In this document: positions 44,960-56,738 of the stretch, piece by piece
Layout: each line of letters starts with the position of its first letter
Numbering within the stretch: the first letter of the stretch is position 1
Source of the DNA: Albugo candida
Taxonomy: Eukaryota > Oomycota > Peronosporomycetes > Albuginales
Reading direction: 5' to 3'
Length of the DNA stretch: 64,000 nucleotides
NCBI GenBank assembly: GCA_040437565.1
Contig: JBDOQK010000022.1
Location: 372,001 to 436,000 of the forward strand
Made by a program: the position numbers and the translations under genes
Notes under the pieces: generated by a model
What the model saw: the letters and a program-made list of their open reading frames with translations, nothing else
What the model was told of the DNA's origin: nothing
Databases searched by the model: none

Positions 44960-45643
44960 AGGAAAAAATGAAGCATTTTGAAGACTTAAAAGCATGATGA
45001 TTACCTCTTGTATAGACAGAAGAGTTTTAATTTGTACAAGGATCACTGTAAACATGAATTTATTTATGATCCGGATAAGGTTATCTCCGAGTACCGAAGT
45101 ACACCTTTGTCAAATTGCAGCTCTTGGCTCTATATTTGATAGCATCAAACTACGATATTGCTAGAGAGACAAATATCCGGGCTGATTTACTAGCCCTTTG
45201 GGATGACACCGTGCTTCCATTTGTGCAATTGTGCAGACGCAGACGTGGCCGATCTGATAGAAAAATGCGATTGATGAGAAACTCTATCGAGACTAGCATA
45301 GCAGGTCTAGCATCGTGTGGACTTCGATTTATCCATTCGATCAAGATAGATGAAAGACTATATCAATTTCTATTACCGTAACACGCACCTTAGAAGGGAG
45401 AATGACCTAGGAAAGACAAGTATTGCGTCAATTTTTACATATATTCAAGATCGACTAATTTGTGCATTCGTTTGTTTGATGTTACCAATTTCATTCGTGC
45501 GGTAAATCGAGGGATCAAAGTCACGTATCAGATGATGACGATAAAGATCCTAATGAACCTGAAGAAAAATGCAAGCATACTCATAAAAAATGTGCTTTTA
45601 TTATCAAGTAGTCAGACAAAGCATGTGGAGAAAACGCCGAGAG
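44960..45643. other. Unassigned; right part repeats 27.4 kb
   Basis: An open frame at 45115-45381 (88 codons from TTG) has no recognised motif. 45460-45643 is the diverged counterpart of 27372-27587 on the other strand. The contig ends at 45643. Confidence 0.4.
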
Positions 45644-45743
45644 NNNNNNNNNNNNNNNNNNNNNNNNNNNNNNNNNNNNNNNNNNNNNNNNNNNNNNNNN
45701 NNNNNNNNNNNNNNNNNNNNNNNNNNNNNNNNNNNNNNNNNNN

Positions 45744-45894
45744 TAGAAGCCATAGAAATGAGAATAGAAGCCAATGTTGATGCACCATGATCCGACAACT
45801 CAGAAGTGAGAGATACATTTGAACGTCGGCAAACCCTGTAAGTTGTCGGCTCCTTCAGACCAGTTGTTTCGTTGTGAAAGCTGTGTACTGTACA
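45744..45894. repeat. 151 bp identical to 1304-1454
   Basis: Begins exactly at the edge of the gap 45644-45743; its partner ends exactly at the edge of gap 1455-1554. It contains the start region of copy A (ATG equivalent at 45788, minus strand). Confidence 0.93.
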
Positions 45895-45981
45895 ATTTTT
45901 TGGTATGCATTTCTATACTGACTTTACTAGGTGAAAATGAGGAGCAATATTGGTGGATTGTAATCAAGACAGAAAGTCGCT

Positions 45982-45994
45982 TTTATCAACCAAT
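45982..45994 (-). promoter_or_regulatory. Conserved upstream element of copy A (via contig overlap)
   Basis: Minus strand ATTGGTTGATAAA, 194 bp before the copy A ATG when the two contigs are joined. GGTCTGAAGGAG follows closer to the start, as in the other copies. Confidence 0.5.
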
Positions 45995-46194
45995 AAAATG
46001 AAATCATGGGAAAGAAGCGTTTATGGAAGTTGTACTCTCAAACTCTGCTGTGTCAATCTAAATAGAGAAGAGTGATTTTGTACTCCAGTATCTGCTCCAG
46101 CTTTTGAAATGTGCATTCAGGTTGTGCAGTGACTATGCGAAGGCAAACACGAATCGGTTACGTTAATGAGAAGAAGCAATGCAAAACAGAATTT

Positions 46195-49100
46195 TGGAAA
46201 ATGCACCTGTTGGAGTTCGCGGGAAACGATCGAACGAGACAAGGTCCGATGAGCAACAAAACGGTTAGGGTAGGATGCGGCGTACAACATGTACAGAGTG
46301 GAATTATGCTGCTTTGGCCTCTGTTTTGTTTAAAATGCCAGTTGAATTCAAAACATGCTATTATGTATAGTGATATGGCACGGACCAAAACACATTTAAT
46401 CTGACTCTAATTTTTAAATGCATCCTGGCCGTGATATCCAAGTGCATTGGGATATACGAGAAGACTAATGGGAATGCCTGATGCATCTAACGAGAACAGT
46501 TGGACTACTGTGTAATTGAGCAAGAGGAAAAGTAAATGATGATGAAATGAACAGCAAAGATTGCATTCCTTTGACAAGCAACAGCGAGAGAAAAGTGTTA
46601 TATCTCCTTGTCGTTACAACAATCCTAGCTACTCATTTTGCTCTTCAACTGACTGTCACATTCACTTGAACCGAACACGGAACAGCATTTCACGTTGATT
46701 TTAAAGTGAAGCGATCATTTAAATGTTTTCTTATAATCAACTGCATACTCCGGTGCTTCGAGTATTTTTCGTGTATATCATACATGAATTATGAATGTTT
46801 CTTGCGCCACCAGTGTCAGGTCTGACCTACAACACTTTTTTTATAGTTTCTTTATGGTACTTATACCAAATGTGTATCGTCGTATGCTGCATCCATGTCA
46901 AGTATTTGAAAAAGCCATCATAACCTTCACTTTCCTAGCTGGTGGCCACAAAGGGATGTAAGGTAGGTACGGTGCAACGAGCATATCAATTTGAAGATGA
47001 CTCATGACTAGGAAGTATGAAGGCTAAATACGGCTCAGTCGAGTACTTCAAATTCAGTTTTGTGATGCAGATCATTCATGGTATTTTAGTTACCGATGAC
47101 ATTCACAATGAGGTCCGGTAAACCATATTTGTGTTCATGAAAGTCTGCACAACGTTAACTTTAGTTACAGAAGCAATTCGATACCGATGCAGCACGTACA
47201 GACTCACAAATACCTAAATATATCATAGTTTTCGAATCTTTTGGATTCTTCAATGGCATATGATCAACTCACGAAGTATGCTGAAAGTGTAAGTCGGTCA
47301 CTGCTGGTAAAAGACGAAGAAAAATAAAGTAAAACTGCATACAATATGTTCTTCTTCGGTTGGACATTTCCGCCTTCATTACTTTTTCATCTGTAACATT
47401 GTTTGATTCTGCTAGCAGGGGCTTGATCCAAAGTATATAGACTGTGGAATTACTTATTTATTGCAGGATAAGAAGATTCGGCAAGTTCGTTGAATTTATC
47501 CCAGCTGGCCCTTGAAAAGCAAAACGGTTGTCCTAAAACTGTACCATTTTTGAGTGTGTTGAATCAAGCAATTAGTCAGTGTTTATTGAGATAACGCATC
47601 GAGCTTGACGTGACTTCAAAGACCCTTGCATTCGACGCCTCGATATTAAGATAGGCTAGATGAAGAAAAAAAGACATCCTTTCGCTTTGAAGGTCTACAA
47701 GTTTAGTGGAATTTTGAGAGTGGTGCTCTTTTCGTTTGTTTGCAATATGATGCCCGTCGTCTCTTTCACCTGAAAGTGGTTAACAATTCACATCAGATCA
47801 AATTTGAAGTCATTCATGAAGCAGTCAGGTAAGAAAGCTCNNNNNNNNNNNNNNNNNNNNNNNNNNNNNNNNNNNNNNNNNNNNNNNNNNNNNNNNNNNN
47901 NNNNNNNNNNNNNNNNNNNNNNNNNNNNNNNNNNNNNNNNTCATACATGAATTATGAATGTTTCTTGCGCCACCAGTGTCAGGTCTGACCTACAACACTT
48001 TTTTTATAGTTTCTTTATGGTACTTATACCAAATGTGTATCGTCGTATGCTGCATCCATGTCAAGTATTTGAAAAAGCCATCATAACCTTCACTTTCCTA
48101 GCTGGTGGCCACAAAGGGATGTAAGGTAGGTACGGTGCAACGAGCATATCAATTTGAAGATGACTCATGACTAGGAAGTATGAAGGCTAAATACGGCTCA
48201 GTCGAGTACTTCAAATTCAGTTTTGTGATGCAGATCATTCATGGTATTTTAGTTACCGATGACATTCACAATGAGGTCCGGTAAACCATATTTGTGTTCA
48301 TGAAAGTCTGCACAACGTTAACTTTAGTTACAGAAGCAATTCGATACCGATGCAGCACGTACAGACTCACAAATACCTAAATATATCATAGTTTTCGAAT
48401 CTTTTGGATTCTTCAATGGCATATGATCAACTCACGAAGTATGCTGAAAGTGTAAGTCGGTCACTGCTGGTAAAAGACGAAGAAAAATAAAGTAAAACTG
48501 CATACAATATGTTCTTCTTCGGTTGGACATTTCCGCCTTCATTACTTTTTCATCTGTAACATTGTTTGATTCTGCTAGCAGGGGCTTGATCCAAAGTATA
48601 TAGACTGTGGAATTACTTATTTATTGCAGGATAAGAAGATTCGGCAAGTTCGTTGAATTTATCCCAGCTGGCCCTTGAAAAGCAAAACGGTTGTCCTAAA
48701 ACTGTACCATTTTTGAGTGTGTTGAATCAAGCAATTAGTCAGTGTTTATTGAGATAACGCATCGAGCTTGACGTGACTTCAAAGACCCTTGCATTCGACG
48801 CCTCGATATTAAGATAGGCTAGATGAAGAAAAAAAGACATCCTTTCGCTTTGAAGGTCTACAAGTTTAGTGGAATTTTGAGAGTGGTGCTCTTTTCGTTT
48901 GTTTGCAATATGATGCCCGTCGTCTCTTTCACCTGAAAGTGGTTAACAATTCACATCAGATCAAATTTGAAGTCATTCATGAAGCAGTCAGGTAAGAAAG
49001 CTCTTGTGCATCGAGCCAAGAACAGATTCTGCAAGACGGTAGTTTTATTTTCTTAAACCATGCTGGTTACGTGCTGAAAATTTGAGGCGGACCAAAACAT

Positions 49101-50935
49101 GAACTCCGAAGCGTTCCAAGGCCGCTAAAGCAAGGTAAAAATCCTAGAAACATGCCTGTGTTGATGCATTTGATCCAGCGCGCGGGTGTCCTCCAAAACA
49201 ATTCTTCTTGATTACGTATCTCAACGTCTACTGATCTTCAATCTCCCCTTAAGAAGCATTACAACCTACACATTGCTTAGAAACCCCCTTATTCGAAACG
49301 ACCATTCTTGAAGCTGCGAGTGACACTAAAATAAATGATAGAAACTCCATCCCGCAACCGAGGCAAATATTACCATCTACAAGAAAATAATCGACAGACC
49401 ACTAGCGGCAGAATTCCATTCTCCCCACTAAGCTTTAACAGTGGCAGCCTGTAAATGTGCCGAAGTTGGTCAGGAGCAATGATCAATTTTCACGATTACC
49501 TTCTCCGTCAATTCAGATCCGAACAGAAAGCATTCCGAGATGGTGAGCGTCTGGAATTGCCGCGCGTGTAAGCTACCCGCATAGGGTTGAAGTTTTACGA
49601 AGAATTGATGTATCGGTAAAAGTCTGCCTCGAAAATCCTGCTTTTTTGATACATCGTCAAGCTCCCTGTCAGTAGAATATTGCAGATATGGAGTAGTCGA
49701 AAAGCAGTGAATGCGTGTCCACAATCTTGTCGATATATTGGTTCGAATCTCTAGGGTATCTTCTTCTCACTGACACTTCTGCTTACTTCCACCTCCGCTC
49801 CTTCAATTATAATCTTGAACATGAGCTTTTTGACCCAAGAATTCTTTGGGTTGGTCCAACACGCACAATAATTGTTTCTGCGTTATAATTTCACGCTTTA
49901 ATGGTCTCTTTCTCTTTGAGATCCATCCAATGACAAGAGGCGTTGACTTATTATCGATATGGGTCTGCGATGTGGTGAAGTTTCACGAAAATGTTGCATT
50001 GGAGGGACCACTCGCTTTTACAAGACGGTAATGGTGTTTATGTTAATACAGGTTATGCCGATGATATGGACCATCTCTAGAATATATATGCCATTTGGGA
50101 GTACATGAATATGTGGAGAGATGTAATAAATCAACAGTCTCATGATCCTCTCAACGTCCACTTTAGCTAACTTGCTTGTAGAAGGTGGGTAAGAATAACA
50201 AAAGTTATCCTATCGTGCAAAGCGAATCGTGGAAAAGCAAACGGTATACACGTTAAAGCAACTTTTTATTGCCGCGTGATCTATTTACGAATCCTTTTCG
50301 TGAAAGTTGATAACATTATAGTACCAGCGAGTGAGTACGTATAATTTCTAATGGCTGAGCAATTATAAGAACAAACGTATTTATTCCTTTCCTTTGTTTT
50401 ACGCCATTTGCTTAATTCTCTATCCTGCCTTCAAGGGAAAGCGATATGTCAGTTATGCATCATAGAGTGGTCTTATCGAGGATATACTTATAGCTCCTCT
50501 TCTACTGAAATGTTCTTCATTACAACCATTAAGTAAGTTCTCTCATCGGAATTTTCAAATCTCTAATTTTGCTTTGTGTCTGGAAGAATCTAAGAACACT
50601 CAGCCTTCGCATTCGTTAAACACGCGAGGAATCATACCTACGTGAACTTTTGATACTTCATGTTGCGTTTGATCAGTCGACTTCGAAAGATCCAGAGACA
50701 AGTCGAGTTTGAGTCGTCGTTGTTTCCGATGTGAAAATCGTATACGTGACAAGCAACGAAGTTTTATCGGGATGCCGTTGATTGTTTCATCATTAATGCA
50801 TTCAGACAAGCTCACCTTGTGGAGGAATTTTCTCGATGGGACCAAAATACTGACTTATGATCATGCACGTTGTCGAATTCATTGGGATACACTCACAAGT
50901 TTTATCACAACACCAGCGTGTTGTACACACGCACA
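46195..50935 (+). repeat. Segmental duplication, copy 2
   Basis: Colinear with 1880-5893. Contains an internal gap with 1063-bp duplicated flanks, so its real length is about 1.16 kb less. No intact gene; relics are the same as in copy 1 (short frame at 50600-50845). Confidence 0.8.
46778..49003. repeat. 1063-bp identical copies flanking a 100-N gap
   Basis: 46778-47840 and 47941-49003 are the same sequence and end or start exactly at the gap 47841-47940. The longest unmerged overlap in the window. Confidence 0.93.
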
Positions 50936-51559
50936 CTTTGTTATTGTAAGCTGATCTGATGTATATTAATCGTTTTCTTTCCCTCCGAACGTTTATTGCA
51001 ATGTCGTAGTAGATGCCTCCTTGGGGATATGAATAATCGATGCTCTTTTCACATGAATTCGTATGTTTACCGAAATGAAACGATCCCTTGAAGCTTCAAT
51101 CATTCTTTCGAATACAGGCGCGCCTCTTAATATGAGCAAATGACATCTTACAGTCTCGTCATTCAGTCTTTCAGTTCATGCTTAATGGTGATATGATCAG
51201 CTGGTACTACACTCCTAGATGCTTCACGCTTCTCACTCTTCACAAAGGCCATCTTTTTTGTAAACGGATCATGTTGGTGCTGCAGCATACCAACTTCAAG
51301 TTCCTTGTCGCATTAATGGGTCGTGTCGTGGTAGCTCAGAGAATTTTTTTGTTTTCATATCTTATTTTTTACTGCTCTCTGATTTTTCTTCAGATTTGGA
51401 CGACTGGGAGCTTACACCTCTTAATTGTTTTTTCTTTGAAGCCAGCCTTAGGTGATATCTACACGGTTAAGGGCTTAGTTGAAGGTGTCTATATCACGAG
51501 AAGAAGAAGAAGTGACTTCTCTAGTTGCCTAGGCTATCGTAAATATTAAATATACATAT
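50936..51559. other. Open frame 51178-51549, unknown
   Basis: Sequence that in copy 1 falls in the gap at 5894. The plus-strand frame 51178-51549 (123 codons from an ATG-less start) is rich in Leu/Phe and ends in an RRRR cluster; no family recognised and no paralog to test it. Confidence 0.2.
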
Positions 51560-52447
51560 AAATATCAATTCGTGATAACACCTGTAAGATATGATAATAT
51601 GTATTCTCGGTGATGGTCCTGTATTGCAGTAGCCTTTAAAACACCGGAATACGGGACTGTGTCCACCTTGTAAATGATGGAAAGTTGTGATTGGCCAGAA
51701 ATACCGTCTTATCATGGGTGTTATGCGCCACACTAGCTCCAATGTAGCCACCCAACAAAAACTTGGATCGCAGTTGATTTTCAATTCTACATGGCGTTGC
51801 CGGACTCATTTATCGCTGGCTGCTGCAAAATCCGCCGAATGACTTAGCGTTGCGAGTTGACCCAGCATCTTTGCGCTGAATGCGTTCATCTTGAGCATGA
51901 CACTGTCTTTTAAAGTACCGAACGTGCGCACCAAACATGGTATAGATTACGGAAAGTGCTGGAACTGTCGGAGTTTCTGATCGGTCATCGAACAAACGAC
52001 GTTTCCGATAGGTCAGACGAGTGAAGCGTCACCGCTTGCAATGCAAGCCATCAATCCGATATAGTTGTGGATGATAAATAATCCTCTTATGCCAGCCGAA
52101 GTGTTGACACAATTGTACATGCAATATGGGTCCACCGTAGTAAGGAGGACAAAAACTGATCCCAAGTAGGAAGTAACTCCATCTTAAATTGTGCTGCGTG
52201 ATCGCACTCGAGATGCAGATGTTGGTCGGACTCCACTACCCGCACACGAAGACTGCGTTCATAATATAGTGACGGGCTGAGCTAAAATGGGTGAAACACG
52301 TTTCCGAAGCCGAATATCCCGTGATTTAGCCATAAATGCTCCATTTCGTTATGAAACCATTGCGTCCGACCTCTCCCGTGATGTCCGATGTTTCAACGTC
52401 GGATCAAGCGCGATTGATTTGGGAGGTTTCCATACGATTGTGAGATT
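51560..52447 (-). mobile_element. LINE 3' remnant, copy IV
   Basis: Minus strand. 52260-52050 matches copy III at 6.26-6.05 kb ('CTCGAGTGCGATCACACAGCA'-like stretch; quoted in part), the zinc-tail region. Beyond it, 51990-51560 contains the C-terminal end 'FGAHVRYFKRQCHAQDERIQ' that is missing from copy III because of the gap. Frames are broken. The right end is cut by the gap at 52448. Confidence 0.6.
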
Positions 52448-52547
52448 NNNNNNNNNNNNNNNNNNNNNNNNNNNNNNNNNNNNNNNNNNNNNNNNNNNNN
52501 NNNNNNNNNNNNNNNNNNNNNNNNNNNNNNNNNNNNNNNNNNNNNNN
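52448..52547. other. Assembly gap (100 N)
   Basis: Separates LINE copy IV from the 5' flank of copy E. No matching flanks. Confidence 0.97.
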
Positions 52548-52708
52548 TGCATGTTTATCTTTGCACTTTGCGTTCACAACTTGAGCAGGCATTTTGAATT
52601 CAAAGAGCAGGTATCAAAGTACAAATCGCTGCTCATCATTAGACTGAATGATACACAGAAGAACCAGAAGTAACCTTCTCAGAACGCTTCCTTCTATTTC
52701 TCTATTCT

Positions 52709-52720
52709 ATTGGTTGATGA
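52709..52720 (+). promoter_or_regulatory. Conserved upstream element of copy E
   Basis: ATTGGTTGATGA after CTTCTATTTCTCTATTCT, 157-168 bp before the ATG at 52877. AGTGGTCCGAATGAG lies at about 52847-52861. The whole 52560-52880 stretch is similar to 9140-9505 upstream of copy B. Confidence 0.5.
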
Positions 52721-52876
52721 AGCCATTCTGGTCACAACTAACGCCCAGTAATATTTGTTCGTTTACTCCGTCGGAAGTGAAGAATGATAATGGACACCTC
52801 TTCTTTCAGCGGAGATTTTACAGTACGCTATTTCTTTCTAAAAGTAAGTGGTCCGAATGAGCAAAATTGTCTGGTC

Positions 52877-54904
52877 ATGGTGTATCCATGTTGACTCCTC
52901 TTTTCTGGTGTGTGGCTGCTGAACATTGCTACTGATGCCAACGGTCGAGTAGAAATCGTCGCAACATTCACTCACACTAGTGATCTAGTCAAGTGCCATT
53001 CCTGCCTGACAGAAATTGCCGGACTGGATCGACTTTCGCTTGCTCCTCCTCCTAAGAACGGCCCCGATAAATTGTCAACAAGTGCACAATTCCACGCGTC
53101 TGGTCATGCTTATTCTTTCATAAGAGCTAAGCTTGATTGTCAGAGTGATCTTACTTGTGGTTTTATCACAATGGCAGGTTCTGAGCACGCGAATATCGTC
53201 GAAAATAGAAATATTCCAGCCAAGACGGTAAAACAATCGCTCTGCCTTCTCACATATGTGCAAACGAGTTTTGACTGCGGCGTCTGCCTCAAAATGAAAA
53301 TCCGCTCTCATAGCATGCAGAAATTTCAGCTGGTAACCATGAAGAGACAGTAGCTTTATTTGCATGTGCTATACAAAAAGCTAAGAGATAATTTCACTCC
53401 TTGCAAAGGGTCGGGCGTTTGTAGCGGATCCGATATTGAAATTTCTGATTATGCTTGTACGATTCTTGTCAGAAAGCTATCGAGTCCTAGGTTCAAAAAT
53501 TTTGTACCGGAAAAAAATGACGGTCGATTAGAGAATATATTGTATCACGCTATCAAACCGATCTATGACAGTTTGAGATGGAGGTTAAAGTGCTACCAGA
53601 TTTTCGCAAAGATCGAGGATCGGACTAAATGCATTAAATGCATAGCAAAATCATCGTATGGTATTGCCGTACTGTGCACTGATGACACCTTCGAGACCGC
53701 ATTTCGAAGACATCAGCAACATATTTCTCTTATATCTAGAAATGGGTATGACTAATCCGCACGTTGTGGAGGTATTTGTCAATCGATATTGTCCGCACGG
53801 AAAGAGATTTGTACAAAAGCCTTTGATGAGGCGATTGACTTCTCACCCTCCCTCGGCAGGATCTACTACAATATGGCAACATATCCCATGATGGATCAAA
53901 TTGCTCAGGATTCATTGGCTGTATCACAAACCACAAATTGTTTATGGGTAGAACGCTAACTGTATTATCACGAAACGTGTCAGACTTGCATGAAAGAACA
54001 GGGTGGACACTCTGTTGTGGAAACTTTCCAAAATTGATTTTTTGATTCGTTCGGAATCAAAATTGGACACGTACAGCATCTCTAATTGCATTTCTTCATC
54101 TTATTGGGCGGATCTTTGCAAAAAAGCGGTCAGTGTTTCAAATAAATTTTGTCTCGCTTACAGTTTGCCACCTTCTAAGCGTCTTGAAAGTAACGAGCAG
54201 GATACATCTCAGGCGAAAAGAGTCCCTGTAATCAGAACAGGGAGGCCAACAAAGCCGACTTTTCAATGCTTCACTTGTCTAACAGTAGTGTTAGATATTT
54301 TGATGATAGATTTGAAATATTTCTGGATGGTGGGTGCTCTAAAAGATGGTGATTGTTTTTAGGAGTGTGGAGAATTAGAAATGGATTGGTGGGAATATTT
54401 TGATGTCTCTTCGGCTCGACCGATGTCTTCGGATTCAATCAAAGCACGGTTCGATTTGATGGAGGTTGAGCACAGTCATTCTTTTGCTAGCAATTATAAA
54501 AATTATGGTACCGGGAATCAAAATAGGGAAGCGCTTCCAGCGACACAAAATGATGGAGCCGAGCGGGATGTAAACGCATCCCATTTTCTTTTCCTGAGCA
54601 TCCTAAGGGACCCGAGTATGCTCGATTACGCGCATACCCATTGAAGATCCATCTATCAGATGCGATTATCCATTGGGTCATTTCTAATGTTCTTCTGGTC
54701 ATAGGCACAACTTGACAAAAACTCTCTGACCATCTCGTAACCTTCAGCACTTGAATAATATAAGGGTAGTGTTTGTCTATTGTATCGACAGCTTTGACTT
54801 TGGTCTTGTGTCTTGCGTTTTGTGTCTTGTATCTAGTCGCTCAAGCTCCAAGGAGAAGAATACAAGCAGCACATTATAAGAAACGAGCAGAGCATGATAC
54901 ATGA
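52877..54904 (+). pseudogene. Secreted cysteine-rich family, copy E (several nonsense codons)
   Basis: The longest member by alignment. The frame beginning at the ATG 52877 stays aligned to copy C for about 1.1 kb, interrupted by TGA at codon 6 (52892), TAG at 53351, TAA at 53753 and TAA at about 53957. Blocks: CHSCLTEIAGLDRLSLAPPP, 'LDCQSDLTCGFITMAG', 'LCLLTYVQTSFDCGVCLKM', 'LHVLYKKLRDNFTPCKGSGVC', 'CIKCIAKSSYGIAVL', 'GRIYYNMATYP', 'CQTCMKEQ'. After a frameshift near 54025: 'CISSSYWADLCKKAVSVSN', 'CFTCLTVVLDILMIDLKYFW', TAG at 54360, 'SSDSIKARFDLMEVEHSHSF'. After another shift: hydrophobic 'IVSTALTLVLCLAFCVLYL', RRR and tail ending TGA at 54902. A membrane-anchored ancestor is likely. Confidence 0.75.
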
Positions 54905-55560
54905 TGTCTTGCGTTCAAATTGATGGAGGCCATCTTTACTTTTGGTGACAACGAATCGTCTGTATTAAAGCAGACATTCACACAACCACTTGCACTTTCT
55001 GATAATCAATGAGATGCTTTTAACAGCTCTGTTCCATTTCTTCTCGATCCTGCAAAAGATGAGTTATATATTGATTAAGTACATTGTAGGATAATAGCAC
55101 ACGCTTATATACGTTTGCTGAGTGGATGTTCTGCATCTTTCATGCACCTCCACTCAAAGTACTCAGTGTTTCAAGCGCTTTGGTGAGCATGTGCGTTCTT
55201 TGATTGACGATAGCATTCACAGTCATTTCTCACGAATATGTCAGCAGTTGTTTGGATTACAGTTCGGTAGAAAGACTCGATTGTATCTTTGCTGTCTGTT
55301 TAGTCGTGTAGTAGCACTTCATGGGTATGCGGTGTTCATTTCACTCTGTCCGAAAATCGCTTCGTTTTGGCTTAGCTCTAGTAGATCTGCTTTCTATTCA
55401 CAGTTTGACAGATAGAAGTGCAATCTATCACAGCCAACCCTTTGCCTGATGACGAACCAAGATGCATGCCCTATATGATACACGGATTATTATTTCTTCT
55501 TTCTCGTCAGCTATGAAACGGCCAAGGGAAATGGAAGGAAAACATGTGTGAATCGATGGT
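54905..55560. repeat. 3' flank of copy E, shared with B and C
   Basis: Closest to the B flank at 17.53-18.1 kb. A frame at 55122-55415 (97 codons) has a counterpart, with one stop, at 17.7-18.0 kb ('KTRLYLCC.FSRVV', 'CPKIASFW'), so a weak coding signal exists, but composition and opposite-strand openness leave it undecided. Confidence 0.5.
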
Positions 55561-56616
55561 AAGCACGCCTCTGATCATAGTTCATTATGGCTGGTATAGA
55601 ATTGAGTAGAAATAACTCTACTGCTGACATTCGAAATTAGTATTTCCTCTCAACCTTGTAGCGTTCTTCCCCAAATCAATACGCAGTGGTAAGAGGCGCT
55701 AATTGATTTCTCGTGGCGTTCTCCCACGACGATGCCATGTATAGGATAAGCTTAAAACGTGGTAGATTCGGGAATGATGATGTTGAAGACGTGAGCATAC
55801 GTTTAGTTAGCTCCTATTAGACTTTACCCCTTTCTTAACTCCCGCTTCTATACCGTCCTGATCCTCTTACATCGTACCAATCCCGAAAGCGCTCGGCTGA
55901 AATGTGTATAATAGCACACTCCGAATACGGTTTTTTTTTTAAGAAGCTGGTCAGATTTACCGGAACTTGAAGAGCCTTTTGTATTCAGCCCCTCTCATAG
56001 TCGTTAAGCCTGAAGTGACAAAATGAAATATGACATTTCAATTAAGACAAGTCAACGAAAGCAGCGAACGTCCGATATGGCCAAAATTGATGCTTGAAGT
56101 GTGTTAACTCGCTGCTCTTTTGTCAAGCAACGTTTCTCTATATGTTTTATTTCTTCCTTCGCAATGAACTGAAGTTTCTTGTTCAATTCCAAAACTTTTC
56201 AGCTGTAAATATCTACGATGGGAACTGCCATACGTACTAGTCCGATTGGTTCTACGGGGTTTGTCACTCTCGTTAACTAAAACATTTCATTCTTGTTGCA
56301 GAGAAAGGTCGCGCACTCTTCAAAGATTCTGTACATCACGTGTCTGTAGGTTTCATTCACGGAGGGTTATTGTACGCATTGATGACATTTTCGCACACAA
56401 ACAGCCAGGCAAAAGATTGCTTCCCTGTGACATACCGCACGGACAATATATACGTATACGTACAACGTTGCACTGAGATGATCAACAGACTACAGTAAAG
56501 TATCGATTGTTTCCGTAAGAATGAATACTCGCGAGTGTTACGAATGTGTTGCATCAAAGCTAAACGTTCTTTACATCCTTCAGGTAGAAAAATTTTGGGA
56601 TTGCAGACTTCCGGTG
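55560..56616. other. No recognisable gene
   Basis: Unique-looking sequence. The frame at 56246-56476 is basic and Arg/Ser-rich without a motif; probably chance. Confidence 0.5.
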
Positions 56617-56621
56617 AGAAG
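56617..56621. repeat. Target-site duplication AGAAG (left)
   Basis: AGAAG directly before the left LTR and again at 61137-61141 directly after the right LTR. Confidence 0.88.
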
Positions 56622-56722
56622 TGTTGAAGGGACGCGACTGATGAGATTACAAAAAGATCTCAAGGTCATAATATATTAAGTTTCTCATTTACTTGATACT
56701 TAACTAGTGCTAGTAATTAACA
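56622..56722 (+). repeat. Left LTR of copia element 4
   Basis: 101 bp, TGTTGAAGGGACGCGACTG to GCTAGTAATTAACA. Confidence 0.9.
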
Positions 56723-56738
56723 GTTTATGAGCTCAAGT
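56723..56738 (+). promoter_or_regulatory. tRNA primer-binding site, element 4
   Basis: GTTTATGAGCTCAAGT directly after the LTR; the gag ATG (56727) lies inside it, as in element 2. Two changes from the GGTTATGAGCCCAA form. Confidence 0.65.

Larger units (their letters stand above)
40742..44960 (+). mobile_element. LINE (endonuclease-RT type), copy II, degenerate
   Basis: Parallel to copy I but with more 5' sequence and a truncated 3' end. Segments: ORF1-like frame from 41213, lysine-rich end (42.04-42.1 kb), eroded middle, endonuclease end (43.74-43.94 kb), linker with 'PPDSSCRRVPNENV' (44.46-44.51 kb) and the start of RT (44.5-44.94 kb). It then loses similarity to copy I. The left boundary is uncertain because a gap with duplicated flanks lies at 40931. 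Confidence 0.7.
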
